Source of the DNA: Lindgomyces ingoldianus
Lineage: Eukaryota; Ascomycota; Dothideomycetes; Pleosporales; Lindgomycetaceae
Direction: 5' to 3'
Length of the DNA stretch: 64,000 nt
Assembly: GCF_010093535.1 (NCBI RefSeq)
Contig: NW_022985168.1
Location: 1,074,223-1,138,222 of the forward strand
The translations under genes and the position numbers were made by a program. Positions 50,357 to 62,777 of the stretch are shown one piece after another. The notes under the pieces are model-generated. The model made no database searches. It was not told where the DNA came from and saw only the letters and a list, made by a program, of their open reading frames with translations. Every line of letters begins with the position of its first letter. Position 1 is the stretch's first letter.

Positions 50357-53300
50357 TGTGACGGTCCTATGCAGAGAGCTCTGTCGCGCGTCACATGACG
50401 AGCTGCCCGTGCAGCCAATTAGGATATAGGGGGTGTGACTAGCGCAACGCTATTAGTTTGCTTAGTGCTAGCGTCCTTGCTAGCGCCTTAGCGCCGCAAG
50501 CACTTCTTCTATAGAGCTGCCCTTAAAGCTCTCTTTCTTCTCTCTATCTTAGTGTAGCTAAAATAGAGCTAACCTACTCTGCCTTACTTCTCTAGCTTTA
50601 TACAGTAGTAAAGACAGTGCTTATTATTACATTACACTAAAATTATTTTATTTAGCTAAAGAACAGCAACATAATATTTAGGTCTACTATGCAGTTAGCT
50701 TTAAAAGCTTAATCTGCTAACTAACCCTTACTTAGACAGATCTGCTAGTATAACTAGGCTAAGCCTTAGTTTGTTAACAATAGCTATCTACCTTAAAGCC
50801 CTAGTTAGGCTAGGTAACTGTAAAAGCAATACTAAGCAATAATTAGATTATTACACCTTATTAAGAAGCTCTAAGCTAGAAGTGCTGCTGCTCTAGTTTA
50901 AATTAACTGTAGAGGGGGGCCTACTGTACTGACTACCACCGCAACAACGCGAAGAGAGCCGCAGGCTCTGTACAAACCCACGTACAAACCCACTACTAAT
51001 TAACTATTAGCCCCACCGTCACTAGACCTAGGGCTCACACTACACTATACCTCTGCAGATTGCTAGACTCTAAAGTAGAGGGAAGGAGCTAAGAGCACTA
51101 AAATAAAAAAGCTGTTAAGGATTAAAATGCGTGTTAATTCTACTACCTAGCCTACTAGCAACGCCTATACGCCTAAACTAAGGACGCTGCTATGCTAGGC
51201 CTAGTTCTACGCTAATAATGTGTTTAAGAAGAACTACGCTATTAAGACTGCGCACGCGCGCGCTTAGTAAGCTAAGAAAGCACTATTATTCTAGACAAAG
51301 GCTATTACTTAAAGTACTACTAATTATAATTTAATTAGCCTTTGCCTAGACCTACTAAACCTTATAGCTATAAATTACATAGTTATAGTAAATAAGCTAC
51401 TATAGTAGTTATTAAAAGTGTAAGCTTATTAAAACTACACTAATACTTTTACTAAAGTAGTTAACATAGCAGAAGCTAAGTAAGTAAAAGTTAGTAAAAA
51501 GCTATAAAAGCTTTAAAGCTTACTAAATAAAACTTTTAAATACTTAGCTAATTATAAAAATAAAGTTAAAAGACTTAAAGCTACTACTATGCTAGTGTGT
51601 AACTAATTATTTTTCTTAGATAAAGCTTATTAAGTGCTAAAAAGCACACCTGCGCTAACTACACTAAAAAAGTAACTATAATTTAACCTAGCTACGCTAA
51701 GAACACTTAACCTCTTTTATATTAGTACTATAAGCTAGGGAGCTAGGCTAAAACTATTAGCTAAAGCAGAGGATCTGCCTAGGTTTATAGGCAAGGATAA
51801 TATTAAATTTAACTACTAGAAAAACCTTTTAATAAGTAAGCTACTTTATAACATAGACTACTTTATACCTGCAGATAGTAACTTTATAAAAAAAAAAAAC
51901 ACTTAAGTACACTATACTAAAAGTAAAGTAAGTAGTTAAGTGCTAAGTTAACTAGTTTTTTACTTTAAAGCTTAAAAGTAGTAAGGTAAGCTAGTAATAA
52001 CTAAAAATATTATAAGCTTTTTAAAAAAGAACTTTAAAAATACTAACTAGTAAATAAAAGCTAAAACTAAGCTTTACTAGCTTAAAATAAAGCTATTTTA
52101 AAATTTTAAAAACTTTAAAGCTTAGTTTATGTGCCTTATAAATAAAGCTAAGCTGCTGCTTAAGTAGTAAAAGAATAAAATTTATAACACCTTATTAAGT
52201 TAGCTTTAAGTACATATAAAGACTTACTATAATAACTTAATAGTTAGCTTTTTTAATTATATAAAGTAAGCCTACTAGATATCTTTTTTACTGCAAAGGT
52301 CTACTGCAGAGTTAAGCGCGTAACGCGCATAGAGAGGTTAAAAGAAGCTTACACATTAGAATGTTTTTTAACCTGCTGCTACTACTACTGCCTTAACAAC
52401 TCTAGTAACACCCTAAGCGCAGGTAGCTTTAATAAAGAATGCTGTAACTTACTACTTATGCTATTAGCTAGAATATATAAGTTATAACTACTTTTACGCC
52501 TACGCTAAGAGCAAAGCTATAAAAGCAGCGCAGAAGCTAGACGCTATAAGCTCTAGTAAGAATAGTAAATTAGAAAAAAACTTACTCTAAAAGAAGTCTT
52601 CTCTTTAGAGTTAATAGACAAAGCGCTAGCATAAAAGCTGCGTAAGCTGCTATTTAGCAGTAAGCCTTTTATGCTGCCTTACTGCGTCTCTGCTAGAGGG
52701 ATTACTGTACGCTTAAATAGTTTTATTAACATAGGGGCTAGCAGCTATAATCTAATCTACCTATAACACCTGCAGATAATCTAGAAGCACCTACAGCCTA
52801 AGATGCTTAGCATTAAGTCTATTTTTATTATAGAATATAATAATTAACTAAATAGACAGGTAGACAAGTACTTTTACATAGATCTAGTAATTAATAGCTA
52901 CTAGCTACTTACACTCTTTATTCTCTGCAACATAGGCTATTATAACTTAATTATAAGCTATAAAGTTCTTAAAAAGGCTAGTGTCTAAATTAACTATAAA
53001 AAATAATTAATTTAGTAGCTAGATAATAATTAAATATAAAACTATAAGTGTAATATTATTATCCTTACACGCAGCATGTCTTTATAGATTAACTAATTTT
53101 ATTAAGTAAACACTAACTAACAAAATAAGTTTATAAAGATATTAAGAATTAATTAATACTAACTTTAATTAACTTAAAAGCATAATTAGCAGTAGAACTT
53201 AAAAAAGATAAAAAAGTAACTTAATTCTTAACTAATACTCTTTAGCGCTAATTAAGCGCGCTAACATTAACTAGCTGTCTCTAGAAAAGCACTTACTAAA

Positions 53301-56300
53301 GTAGGGCTAGAGGTAAACATAATTAACACTGCTATATTTATGCTACACATAAGGCGCAAAAATGTTATAATTAGATATATTAGTGTTTATAAAGTTAATT
53401 AACTAATTAAGGACTATTAAGCACCTATAATAGTTAATTCTAAGAATAAGCTTTAATAGCTAATGCTTAAGAAGTTACTATCCCCTGCGTATGCTAGAGC
53501 TACACTAGCTTACTTTTTAAAGAGAGACTTAAACAAACTGCTACTGCACTAACTTAGTGTTAACTATAATATTAAGCTAACAGCAGAGAATACTTTATTA
53601 AGTAGCCTACTATACAGCATGTCTCTAGAGCAGCTTAGGCTAGTTAAGAACTATCTAGACAACTACCTGCAACGTAGATTTATTACACATAGTAACACTA
53701 GCTATGCTTTTCTAGTCTTATTTACTAAAAAGCTAAAAAAAAGGTAGAGGTTTTATATAAACTATTATAAGCTTAACATAATTATAAAAAAAAATGCTTA
53801 CTTAATACTCTTAATCTAGAAGACACTTACGCAGCTAGCTATAGCTAAGGTCTTTACTAAGCTTAATATATAATAGGCGTTCTATTACATCTAGCTTACT
53901 AAAGAGGTTAAGGACCTAACTACTTTCTAAACATGCTATAGTAACTATAAGTATTACATGCTACTTTTTAGACTTTATAATAGCTTTATAACTTTTTAGT
54001 AATATATTAATTAGGTTTTACATAGCCTACTTAATAACTTTTATATAGCTTACTTTAATAACATTCTAATTTACTTAGACAACTTTTTATAGTATAAGGC
54101 ATATATTACTAAGGTTCTATGTTATTTATAAAACACTAGCCTATAAATTAACTTTAAAAAGAGTAAATTTATAGTTACTAAGACAAAATTTCTAAGTTTT
54201 ATTATTAGCATAAATAAAATTTATAAGGACTTTACTAAGGTAGCTACTGTCTAAGACTAGCCTATACTAACTTTAATTAAGAGCCTGCAGTTGTTCCTAG
54301 GGTTCTGCAACTTCTACTGCGCCTTCTTTAAGGACTATAGTTGCATTGTACAGCCGCTTATAAAGCTGCTTAAGTGTGGCGCCTAGCATTCTTTAGAAGA
54401 GCATAAGTTAGCTGTGTTTAAGCGTGCTAAGAACCTTATGCTGTTAAATAACATCCTTACACACTACTTACTAAATTATAAAACGTGTATAAAGACTAAT
54501 ATAAGTAATAAAGTTATTACAGGAGTACTATTATAGCTACATGTCACGATTATGCACGAGTAAGGTTATAGAGCTTCGCGGAGGTCTAGTTCAATTACTA
54601 CGTGAGGTATCATGGTAGGTACAAGACGTTGTGTGAGGAACAGGAAAGTTCAGGAGGAAATTAGCAATTAAATACTCAGCTCAGAAGTCCAAGCGCTTTA
54701 GGTATGAATCGAGCCTGTTCCGGGTTCAGTTAGTGTTGAGGCGGTTCGTGCTTAAGTTCATGTCCGTGTCGTGTCGTGTTCGTGTCGGACGTGCACCGAT
54801 AATACTCCGGTACGCGTCCGATACGGTTATGTCTGGGATCCGGGGAGGATACCGTGACACTACAGGACAACAGCATCTGGCGCCCTATAGCGTTCTACTC
54901 TAAGACTATAAGCCTGCTGCAGATAAACTATAATATATATAATAAAAAAATGCTTATAGTTATCTAAAGCCTATAAAAGTAGTAAGTGCAGCTAATAAGC
55001 CTATAATAAAATAAGCTGTTTATAGTAATTACTAACTACTAAGCTTTTAAGTACTTTACTATTAAGCATAAGCTTACCCCTTACTAGATGTAATAGGCTA
55101 TGCTAATAGCAGACTTTAACCTTACGCTAACCTACTGCCTAGGCACTGCTAATGTTGTTATAGATGTGCTATTAAAAAAGTAAAAAAAGCTTAAAATATA
55201 AAAAAAAAAAAATAAAGCTGCTTATACACACTTTTTTTTAAGCTAAAAGTAAATTAGTGTTAGTTTTATTACTTAATTACACACTACTCTATAGAGCACT
55301 TTTTTACTAAATAAGAAGCTTATAAAGCTACTGCTAATAAATTAACTATATAAGCTTATTAATTAAATTTTAAATGCTAATTAGAATTATAAGAGCCTAT
55401 AATACTGCTATAATAAAGTATAGAATTTTAGCTTATAATAGAAGCTTAACACTAAAGGCTTACTACTAAAGAAAAGGAAGCTTATAGTTCTAGCTATCTA
55501 GTTCTTAAGGACCTACTTTATTTATGCTATTTATGCAACATAACTTACTGCACATTCTAGGACTAGAAAAACAACTAAGCTGCTGCGCAAGTAGTACTAC
55601 TAGCTAAGCATAAGCTAGAACATTAAGACTTATATTAGCGCCTATAAAGCTTATTAGTAAAGCTATATCTTTTAAAATAAAACCTTAGGGCTCTTTAAGC
55701 TACTACTAATACTTAAGTAAGCATAGTAAGACATTTTTATAAATTTTAAGTTATTTCTACTTAATTAAGCTAGCTATAATAACATGTTTATTATAGTAGA
55801 CTGTCTAAGCAAGCGCTGCTTCTTACTGCTGTGCTACAAGACTATTACTGCTGTAGAGGCTGCAGACCTATACTATTGCTATATCTAGCGTGTTTATAGA
55901 CCTTCTTAATTAATTATCTTTAACTATAAACTATAGTTTACCTTTATATTTATAGACAAGCTCTACTACCTTACTAGTGTTAAATAAAAGCTTTTTACGC
56001 CTTACTATCTTTAAACTAATAGTAATATAGAGGTGCTAAATTAGTATATTAACTAGTAACTATGTCTATTTATTAATTACTTTTAAGACAACTAGTTAGA
56101 CCTGCTGCCCTATATAAACTAGGCTTAAGCATTTTTACTACATAAGATAATAGGGTTATTACTGTTTAAAATTAAGTTTAGCTATTATTTAACACACTAC
56201 TAAGACTAAAAGGCACGTACAAGACGCTTACTAACTGCGCTAGAGCAGATTTTACATAAGAAAGCTTAAAGCTATGCTAAGCTCTACTATAACACTATAT

Positions 56301-57258
56301 AATAAGTAATTAAGATTGTAAGAAAAGGCATTACTTAAGCCTAAAAGCAGTAAGTAGCTTAGGTAAATAAAAAGTAGTGTAAGCCTAACTTTATAGTAAG
56401 TAATAAAGTATATGTAACTTTTAAGGGCTTTACTATAAAGCGCCCTAGCTAGAAGCTTAACTAGCAGATGTACAGGCCCTATTTAATTATAAGCATAAGA
56501 GGTTATTTATACTAGCTTAAGCTCCCCCTGTACATAAGGATGCACAACGTCTTCTATGCAGACTGCCTACAGCAGGCAGCACTTATAACGCTGCTAGGTT
56601 AGGTTAAGCTCTTAGAGGAGCTAATTAAGGTTAACAGTTACCTTAAGTAGCAGGTTTAGAACATTCTAGATAGTTGCGTCTACTGCAGGCGTCTCTAATA
56701 CTAAGCCTTATAGGTAGGCTATAATTCTAACCCTACCTAGTATAATGCTAACAGATTCCTTAGAGCTCTGCATAAGGTAAGGGACTTCTACTAAGCATAT
56801 CCTACTAAGCCTAGTCTGCCAGCGTGACTAGACGCCTAGTTGCAAGTGTATAAAAAAAGTAAAAATATAGAACTTATAAAGGTTAATAATTAACCTACAC
56901 TAAGGTCTTAACTAGTTTAAAGACTAATATAAAGGCGCTAAACTACCTAGTCTTAGGGATAAGACTGCCTTAGAAGGGGGTAATGTAACAGTCCTACGCA
57001 GAGAGCTCTGTCGCGCGTTACATAACAAGCTGCCTGTGCAGCTAATTAGAATATAGAGGGTGCAACTAGCGCAACGCTATTAGTTTGCTTAGTGCTAGCG
57101 TCCTTGCTAGCGCTTTAGCGCTGTGAGCACTTCTTCTGCAGAGCTGCTCTTAAAGCTCCCTTTCTCCTCTCTATCTTAGTGTAGCTGAAATAGAGCTGAC
57201 CTACTCTGCCTTGCTTCCCTAGCTCCATACAGTAGTAGAGACAGTGCTTGTCATCACA
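50357..57258 (+). mobile_element. Ty3/Gypsy chromovirus H, plus strand, second copy of G
   Basis: LTRs are 50,357-50,631 and 56,984-57,258 (275 bp) with ATAAT duplication (50,352-50,356, 57,259-57,263). Gag lies at about 51,740-52,700. The reverse transcriptase at about 53,620-54,100 ends in IYLDNFL (family YLDD). The RNase H (54,200-55,100) is interrupted by a solo LTR just before RPIAFYSKT. The integrase is at about 55,450-56,250. The chromodomain is at about 56,640-56,870 (ILDSCVYCRRL, Y..NPTWY-like). The purine tract TAGAAGGGGGTAA precedes the 3' LTR. Removing the solo LTR gives 6579 bp, the exact length of G. Confidence 0.92.
54542..54859 (-). mobile_element. Solo LTR, 318 bp, inside the RNase H of H, little mutated
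   Basis: TGTCACGATTATGC...GGATACCGTGACA with CTACA duplication (54,537-54,541 and 54,860-54,864). It is the exact-length reverse complement of 16,882-17,199, but retains almost all CpA/TpG sites (for example GTGTCGTGTCGTGTTCGTG). It is therefore the youngest visible insertion in the right block. Confidence 0.9.
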
Positions 57259-60200
57259 ATAATATTAACACACTTAACACATAAATCTAATAGCAAATAA
57301 ATAATAGTAAGTATAGTCTTACTTTTCTACTATTATAGCTTAATAGTGTAAAGCTGTTTATCTTTATAAATAAATTATTTACTAATAATAAAAACTTTAG
57401 CTTATAGCTAGAATTCTTAATTATATTAAGTAATAAAAACTATATAAAGTAAAGCAACTACTTTAAAATACTAGGCAACATTATATACTAAAATTCTACT
57501 AAGTGTAAAAGAGTAACTAAGAGTATTTTTACTAGTAAACTATATAAAATAGTTAAAAGGTTTAATAATGTAATTACTTTTAGTACAACTTTATAGTAAA
57601 TTATATAAATGCTTAAACTACTACTAATTTTAGTAGTAATCTATATAGATTTAAAGTTTCTATATAATTACTTTATTAAGCTAAGCACTACTAGTAAAAA
57701 GTAACTTATAATTAACATTATGTTACTCTATAAATTATATAAGAAAAGAGAAATTACTAAAATTAAGTAGATTAATAGTAAAAACAACTTAGTAAATGTA
57801 TATATAAAAAAAACACTAAACTAGGCTTTTTAATTATTAGTCTTAACTAACTACCTCTCTGTTTAGATAGAAGCATCTGTAGACTAGCTAGATCTTGTGC
57901 GCAAAAATGCCTTAGACTAACTAGACTAATAACGCTTTTATATACAGCTTATTTTTTTTTATTTTATTTTTTTTATATTATACATAATTATCTTTTTTTA
58001 TTATAAAGATCTATTACTGCTAGCACTATATAAAAAAAAAAGAGCTAGGGAATTATATAGTAAAGCTTAAAAAGTAAAAGATAAAGAAAAAAAAGCTATT
58101 TACATAGTATAACTAGCCTATTTTAATGCACAGCATTACTAAGGCAAGTCTTAATAAATAAGGTAGAGTAAAAGTAGAACATAATTAGATAGACTTACAT
58201 AGACAGAAGAGAAGTAACATGTACAAAAGGTAACTCTTTAGATAAAAAGAAAAGTTACTAGTGTCTATACACAGCAGCAGTGTTGCGGCCTAGATACAAG
58301 TAATTGCGCATAAGCAGGACTACGTATCTATGTTACATAATGCTTATGTGTAAACCTCTGTGTGTAAACATCTAGATATCCCCCTTTTTCTCTGTATAAA
58401 GAAAAGATAAGAGTAATAAAACTAGAAACATGTTACCTTTACCTTACCTACCTTGTACGCTGTGCACACTGTACACCACTCTTACTCTTGCTACTTAAGT
58501 GCTTATACTATAAGCAGCTAGCTGTTAGAGCCTATTCAACATTTTTTTTTATTTAGAATAGTATGCTTTATTTGTCTACCTAATCTTTGTCTATTATAGT
58601 AAAGGTGTATCTGCTGTCTATAAGGGCTAGTTTAGGCTATCATTTATATGTAAAGGTAGTTGTTAAACTATGTCCTACCCTTTATTTTACTGCAATTACT
58701 GCTAATATATTATGTTTAACTTTTTTATTAGAGAGGGGATAGAAGTTAATGTTTTATAAGTTATTATTAAACTTATTCTTTTTTTTTTATAAATTTAATG
58801 TTTTTAATTATAGCAGTTAGCTGCTTTGCATATATAATCTTTAACTAGGTAATGTAATGTTAGATAGTCTTCTTTTCTTACTACTTTCTACTAGAAATAG
58901 TAGAACCTGCAGTTGTCTTGCTCTTTACACGCTGCCTATCCTTCTTGCTTATGTAGAGGGGCTGTTTAGCAGGTGTAATAGTTTATAGTTTTACAGGCTA
59001 AAGCTGTTCCTTACTATAGACAGCTGTTATAGCTTTTTTTTATATAAGCTACTAGCCTGTTTAGTGCTTATTATCCTAGTGCTTAATACAATACTATTAC
59101 GTGCACTAGTACTAGGGGTATAGACAATTGTTAGGTCTATGTAACATGTTAAGGGGGCTTTTCTAAGTCTACTGTAGGTATTCCTGTGTTTATACTATTT
59201 AAACAGGGTGTTCTTTTTATTAGTAATTATTAGTGCTATAGGTTTTATTTCTGTAGAGCGCGCACTAACTATAGCTCTATTGCATTACTAAGGCCTTTCT
59301 GCTAATTACTAGGCTTAGGAGTAGCGTCTTAGGCTTTCTAGGTACTAGCTTTAGGACTTTAAACTAGGCAGGTCTACTTAATTTTTCTAGTTTCTAATCT
59401 CTAATTTTAATAAAAAATTACTATTATTTTTATTTATTTATAATGTTATATTTAACTTTAGCTATTTATTATATAATGTTAAATGTAAAGTAGTTGTTAC
59501 TAATGTTTATTTAGTAAAGTAAGACTATGCAATAACTTAGATAGTTATGTTATAAACTGCACTTTTAGCATTTACATTCCTAAAACTATTAGAAGAGCTC
59601 TCTTACTAAAGTACTAGAAGTCTAGTCTTAAAAAGAGAACTACTTTTCTTTTTTTTAAACATTTATAATATATTCTTAAATCTAAGTCTTTTCTTTATAT
59701 CTCTTAAAGATTATAAGGTCCTGCAACACTATGTCTAGGCTACTAAAGTTTTAAATAACTACCTTCTAATACACTTTAGAGTAGTTATTTAAAAAATAGT
59801 TTTCTTTATATTACTAGTAAAGTTTATTATCTAATCTTTCTAATATTTTCTTATCTATAAGGCTGTATTTAGCAGTAATAGCTTTTATTATTATAGTAGT
59901 ATTTTTATTCTCCCTTTTTTAAGAGTCTAAGTAGTTTTAGCAGAAATGTCTTACTTTTTTATAGTTTAGGCAGGCCTTATTCTCTAGCTACTTTTGTTAT
60001 TCCTTTATTAAAGGCGGCCTATTATGTCTTAAAACTTAGCTTTTCTTAGAGGGAGGGCTTTATATATGCTTTATATAACTAAGGTCTATTAGTTTTTTAT
60101 TATATTATAAAAGCTCTTTTTTTTAGGAACAAACTTTAGTCTCTAAAGAGTTCTTTTTTATTTCTTTTCTTTTTTACGCTTTTTATAATAGTTGTTATAG

Positions 60201-61063
60201 GTTATTACTTATGTAATAAAATTTTTAAGGGTAGTTAGTTTTTTACTATGTATAAATTTGTCTTTTACTATCTTACTTAGTCTGTTATAGAACATGCAGC
60301 AGAGGGCCTTCTAGTCTGTCCATCCACAGATGGCCAGCTGCTCTCTAAAGCGTGCTGCATAATTCTAGACTAGGCTAGTTTCTTGTTTTATAGTGTTTAA
60401 CTTGTTAGCTGCAATTTTCTTTTTATTAAAAGTTTTATAAATAGCTGTTAAAGCTTCTTTAAAATTTTTAATACTACTAAATATTTCTTTTATTTTAAAG
60501 GTAAGTGCTTTACTATTTACTTTAAAGTTTATCTAATTATCTACATAAAGTTAAAACTAAATTACTAGGGGGCCTTTTAAGTGTAGTTCTATTTAGAATA
60601 TTATTTTTGCGTTAGTCTAAAATGCTTCTTTATTATATTACATGTAAAAGTAACATTTTATAAAGAATAGTTAAAGGTTTTTTAATAATTTTTTAAAAAG
60701 CTTTAAAAGGGCTAGTCTTAAAGTCTTCTTAGCTATAATACTTACTTTTTTAGTTAAAATGTTTTAGATCTTTACTAGCTCTACTTATAGTTTATGTATT
60801 TAATAGGCTTAGTTAGCTACTTTTTAAAGGCTTAAGAGTTTAAGAAAGTTCTGTAATTCTATTACTTTTTAGTAAAAGTTAGTAATCTTTTACTTAAGTT
60901 TTAGTAATTTGCTAACCTTATTACTAATTTGCTAGAGTTCTCTTATGTTGTCCTAGATTATGTTAATCTGTTTTGCTAGGACAGCTTTACTTTAGGTAGG
61001 AACTTTTGTAGATCCTAATAGCACAGCGTAGGCTATGTTAGAATCTAAGTTATGTTAAGAAGT

Positions 61064-61281
61064 TGTGGAGGATAAAATAGCCTGGCAGTAGCTGTTTAGA
61101 AGATCGGATGAAGTGACTCTGCTATCTAAGAGAGCTGAAGGCTCTCCTTATATACACCGAGCTTCGGAACATAATATCTCCAGATCCCGAGCTGCGTCCC
61201 AGGCTCTGAGCCCCCAGTCCCAGGCTCCGAGCCCCAGTCCCAGGCTCTGAGCCCCAGCCAAGGCTCTCAGTATACGCGACA
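61064..61281 (+). mobile_element. Solo LTR, 218 bp, GC-rich, with 20-bp tandem repeats
   Basis: TGTGGAGGATAAAATAGCC...TATACGCGACA flanked by GAAGT (61,059-61,063, 61,282-61,286). It contains about three and a half copies of a 20-bp unit CCCAGGCTCTGAGCCCCAGT at 61,198-61,270 and a TATA-like CTTATATACA at 61,148. It is essentially unmutated. Its ACGCGACA end resembles that of the mini element at 1579-2001. Inserted near the 5' end of J. Confidence 0.85.
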
Positions 61282-61935
61282 GAAGTATTTATACTTTTTA
61301 AAAGAAGTAGTATTTAATGTTATAATTCTTGCTTCCTAGAAGCACTTAGGTCTTATAATATTCCTAGAGGTAAAGTAGGACAAGTAGTAGGGGCTAACTA
61401 GTAGGGTGTACAGTCCTACGTACAGGCTATTAGGCTATTAGAGGGGAGAAGAGTGACTAGATTATAGTTTGCCCTATGTGCAGTAGTAGAGAGGCTAGGG
61501 TTAAACAGTCCTGTTAGACAGAGTTAGAGGTATATATAGTGTAAGATATATAAATAGTATTACAGCTCTTTAGAAAGCTAAATGCTACTTAGTTTATATA
61601 AAAAATAAACTAAATGTTAAACACACCTTTTAAAGGTTATTTAATATAGAAACTATATACATGCTCTAAGGCGCTAAGGAGAGTTTAAATAAGTTTAAAC
61701 AAGTTCTCTAAGTTAGCTTTACTACTAACTTATCTAGCTTATCTAAGCTTGCTAAGCTCTCTTAGGCCTTGCGTCTTACTCCTTATTAGACAACGCATTC
61801 TTCCATTACTGCGGGCAGCTGCGCTGCCTCTGTGACTTCCAATTAGTCCATAAGCAAGTCCTGTCTCAACTCGGCCAGATTGTGGAGCACTGCTGGTGGA
61901 GTTACGTTGGTCCAACCGTAGACCGTAACAAATTC

Positions 61936-62236
61936 TAGGTCTACTAGAGATAGGTTAGCTTAGTTACTACACTTTAGCTTCTACTACACACACACACATA
62001 TATATATAATTAGCTTTTTACTTTTTTTACTTTTTTACTTTTTTTACTTTTTTTACTTTTTTTTAATATAATAAACAACCTAATATAGCAGCTTTAAGCT
62101 AAAATGTAAACTTTATAAGCTAATTTTTAGTAAAAAGTTTAAAGCTTACATACTAAAAACTAAGTACTATAAGCTATACTTACTATTATTATAACTACTA
62201 CTTTTTTTATTTAAAGCTAGTTTTTTTTATACTAAC
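61936..62236. other. AT-rich spacer with simple repeats
   Basis: It begins with the second unit of the 73-bp duplication (61,935-62,000), followed by (CA)n/(TA)n and a TTTTTTAC-type repeat (62,010-62,060). The rest is AT-rich and non-coding. Confidence 0.6.
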
Positions 62237-62777
62237 TGTCTGTACGTAGCAACAGCGTTACAGCCTAGATAATTATCGCGCACAAGAAGGACCATGTAAC
62301 TATGTCACATAATGCTTGTGCGCGAACCTCTGTGCGCGAACATCTAGATATTCCCCTTTTCCTCTGTACAGAGGAAAAGACAAGAGTAATAGAACTAGAA
62401 CTATGTTGTTCCCACTCTACCTACTTTGTACGCTGTGCACACTGTACACTACTCTTACTCTTGCTACTTAAGTGCTTATACTATAAGCAGCTAGCTAAAA
62501 GAGCCTATTTAACACTAATTAGTAGTTAATTTAATTAACTATAAATTAGTAAAAGTAATAACAAAGTACTTATGCTTTATAAGGTACTTTGTTTTATTAC
62601 TTCTTTCTAAAGATAGTAGATTAATTCTTTATATTATACAGTAAGCTCTACTACTATATAAAGTAAGAAGAAAATAGTGTAAAACGCACACTAAGATAAA
62701 TAATAAAGCTGCATAAACTAGTAGCTAGAAAACAATAGTAGTACCTATATAATTTACTAAAAAAGTAATTAACTATA
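62237..62777 (+). mobile_element. 5' part of a second Copia element of the I family
   Basis: The 278-bp LTR 62,237-62,514 matches the LTR of I and is followed by CTAATTAGTAGTT and 260 bp matching the start of the interior of I (45,536-45,965). The match stops where element M begins; the rest of the Copia must lie beyond the window. An open frame across this LTR has no coding meaning. Confidence 0.82.

Larger units (their letters stand above)
45256..58541 (+). mobile_element. Ty1/Copia retrotransposon I, plus strand, split by Gypsy H
   Basis: LTRs are 45,256-45,535 and 58,262-58,541 (280 bp each, TGTCYRTACGCAGCAGCAG...CTATTCAACA), flanked by TTTTT. CTAATTAGTAGTT follows the 5' LTR and AAAAGTTACTAG precedes the 3' LTR. 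Plus-strand frames show a gag zinc knuckle (KCFICYKKN, near 47,450). The integrase C-terminal region at about 48,600-49,150 includes SLVPTLLVFRAYLRINLNS and GWTSLYKIKSI-type stretches. The RNase H tail is at 57,690-57,900 (NVYIKKTLN, family DAMTK). Without H it is about 6.4 kb. The LTR carries hairpins (CCTCTGTACAGAGG; GCGCACGAGCA/TGCTCGTGCGC). Confidence 0.88.
40670..61930 (-). mobile_element. Ty3/Gypsy retrotransposon J, minus strand, split by Copia I and a solo LTR
   Basis: LTRs are 40,670-41,282 and 61,318-61,930 (613 bp each) with AATTC duplication on both sides. A purine tract (rc GGAAGAAGGGGCAGCG) abuts the left LTR, so the 3' end is left. On the minus strand the reverse transcriptase reads LVYLDNVLIYL near 44,230-44,185 (family YLDD). 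The RNase H follows downstream to about 43,400, and the integrase C-terminal core PTDRQLD near 42,755-42,720 (family HPQTDGQTE). The 5' portion with gag lies at 58,547-61,063. After removing insertions it is about 7.75 kb. All frames are closed. Confidence 0.88.

Noticed and set aside
62302..62529. 75-codon frame, also 45,152-45,334
   Set aside because: Both fall in or across the LTR of the I-family Copia and only reflect its GC-rich, stop-poor sequence.
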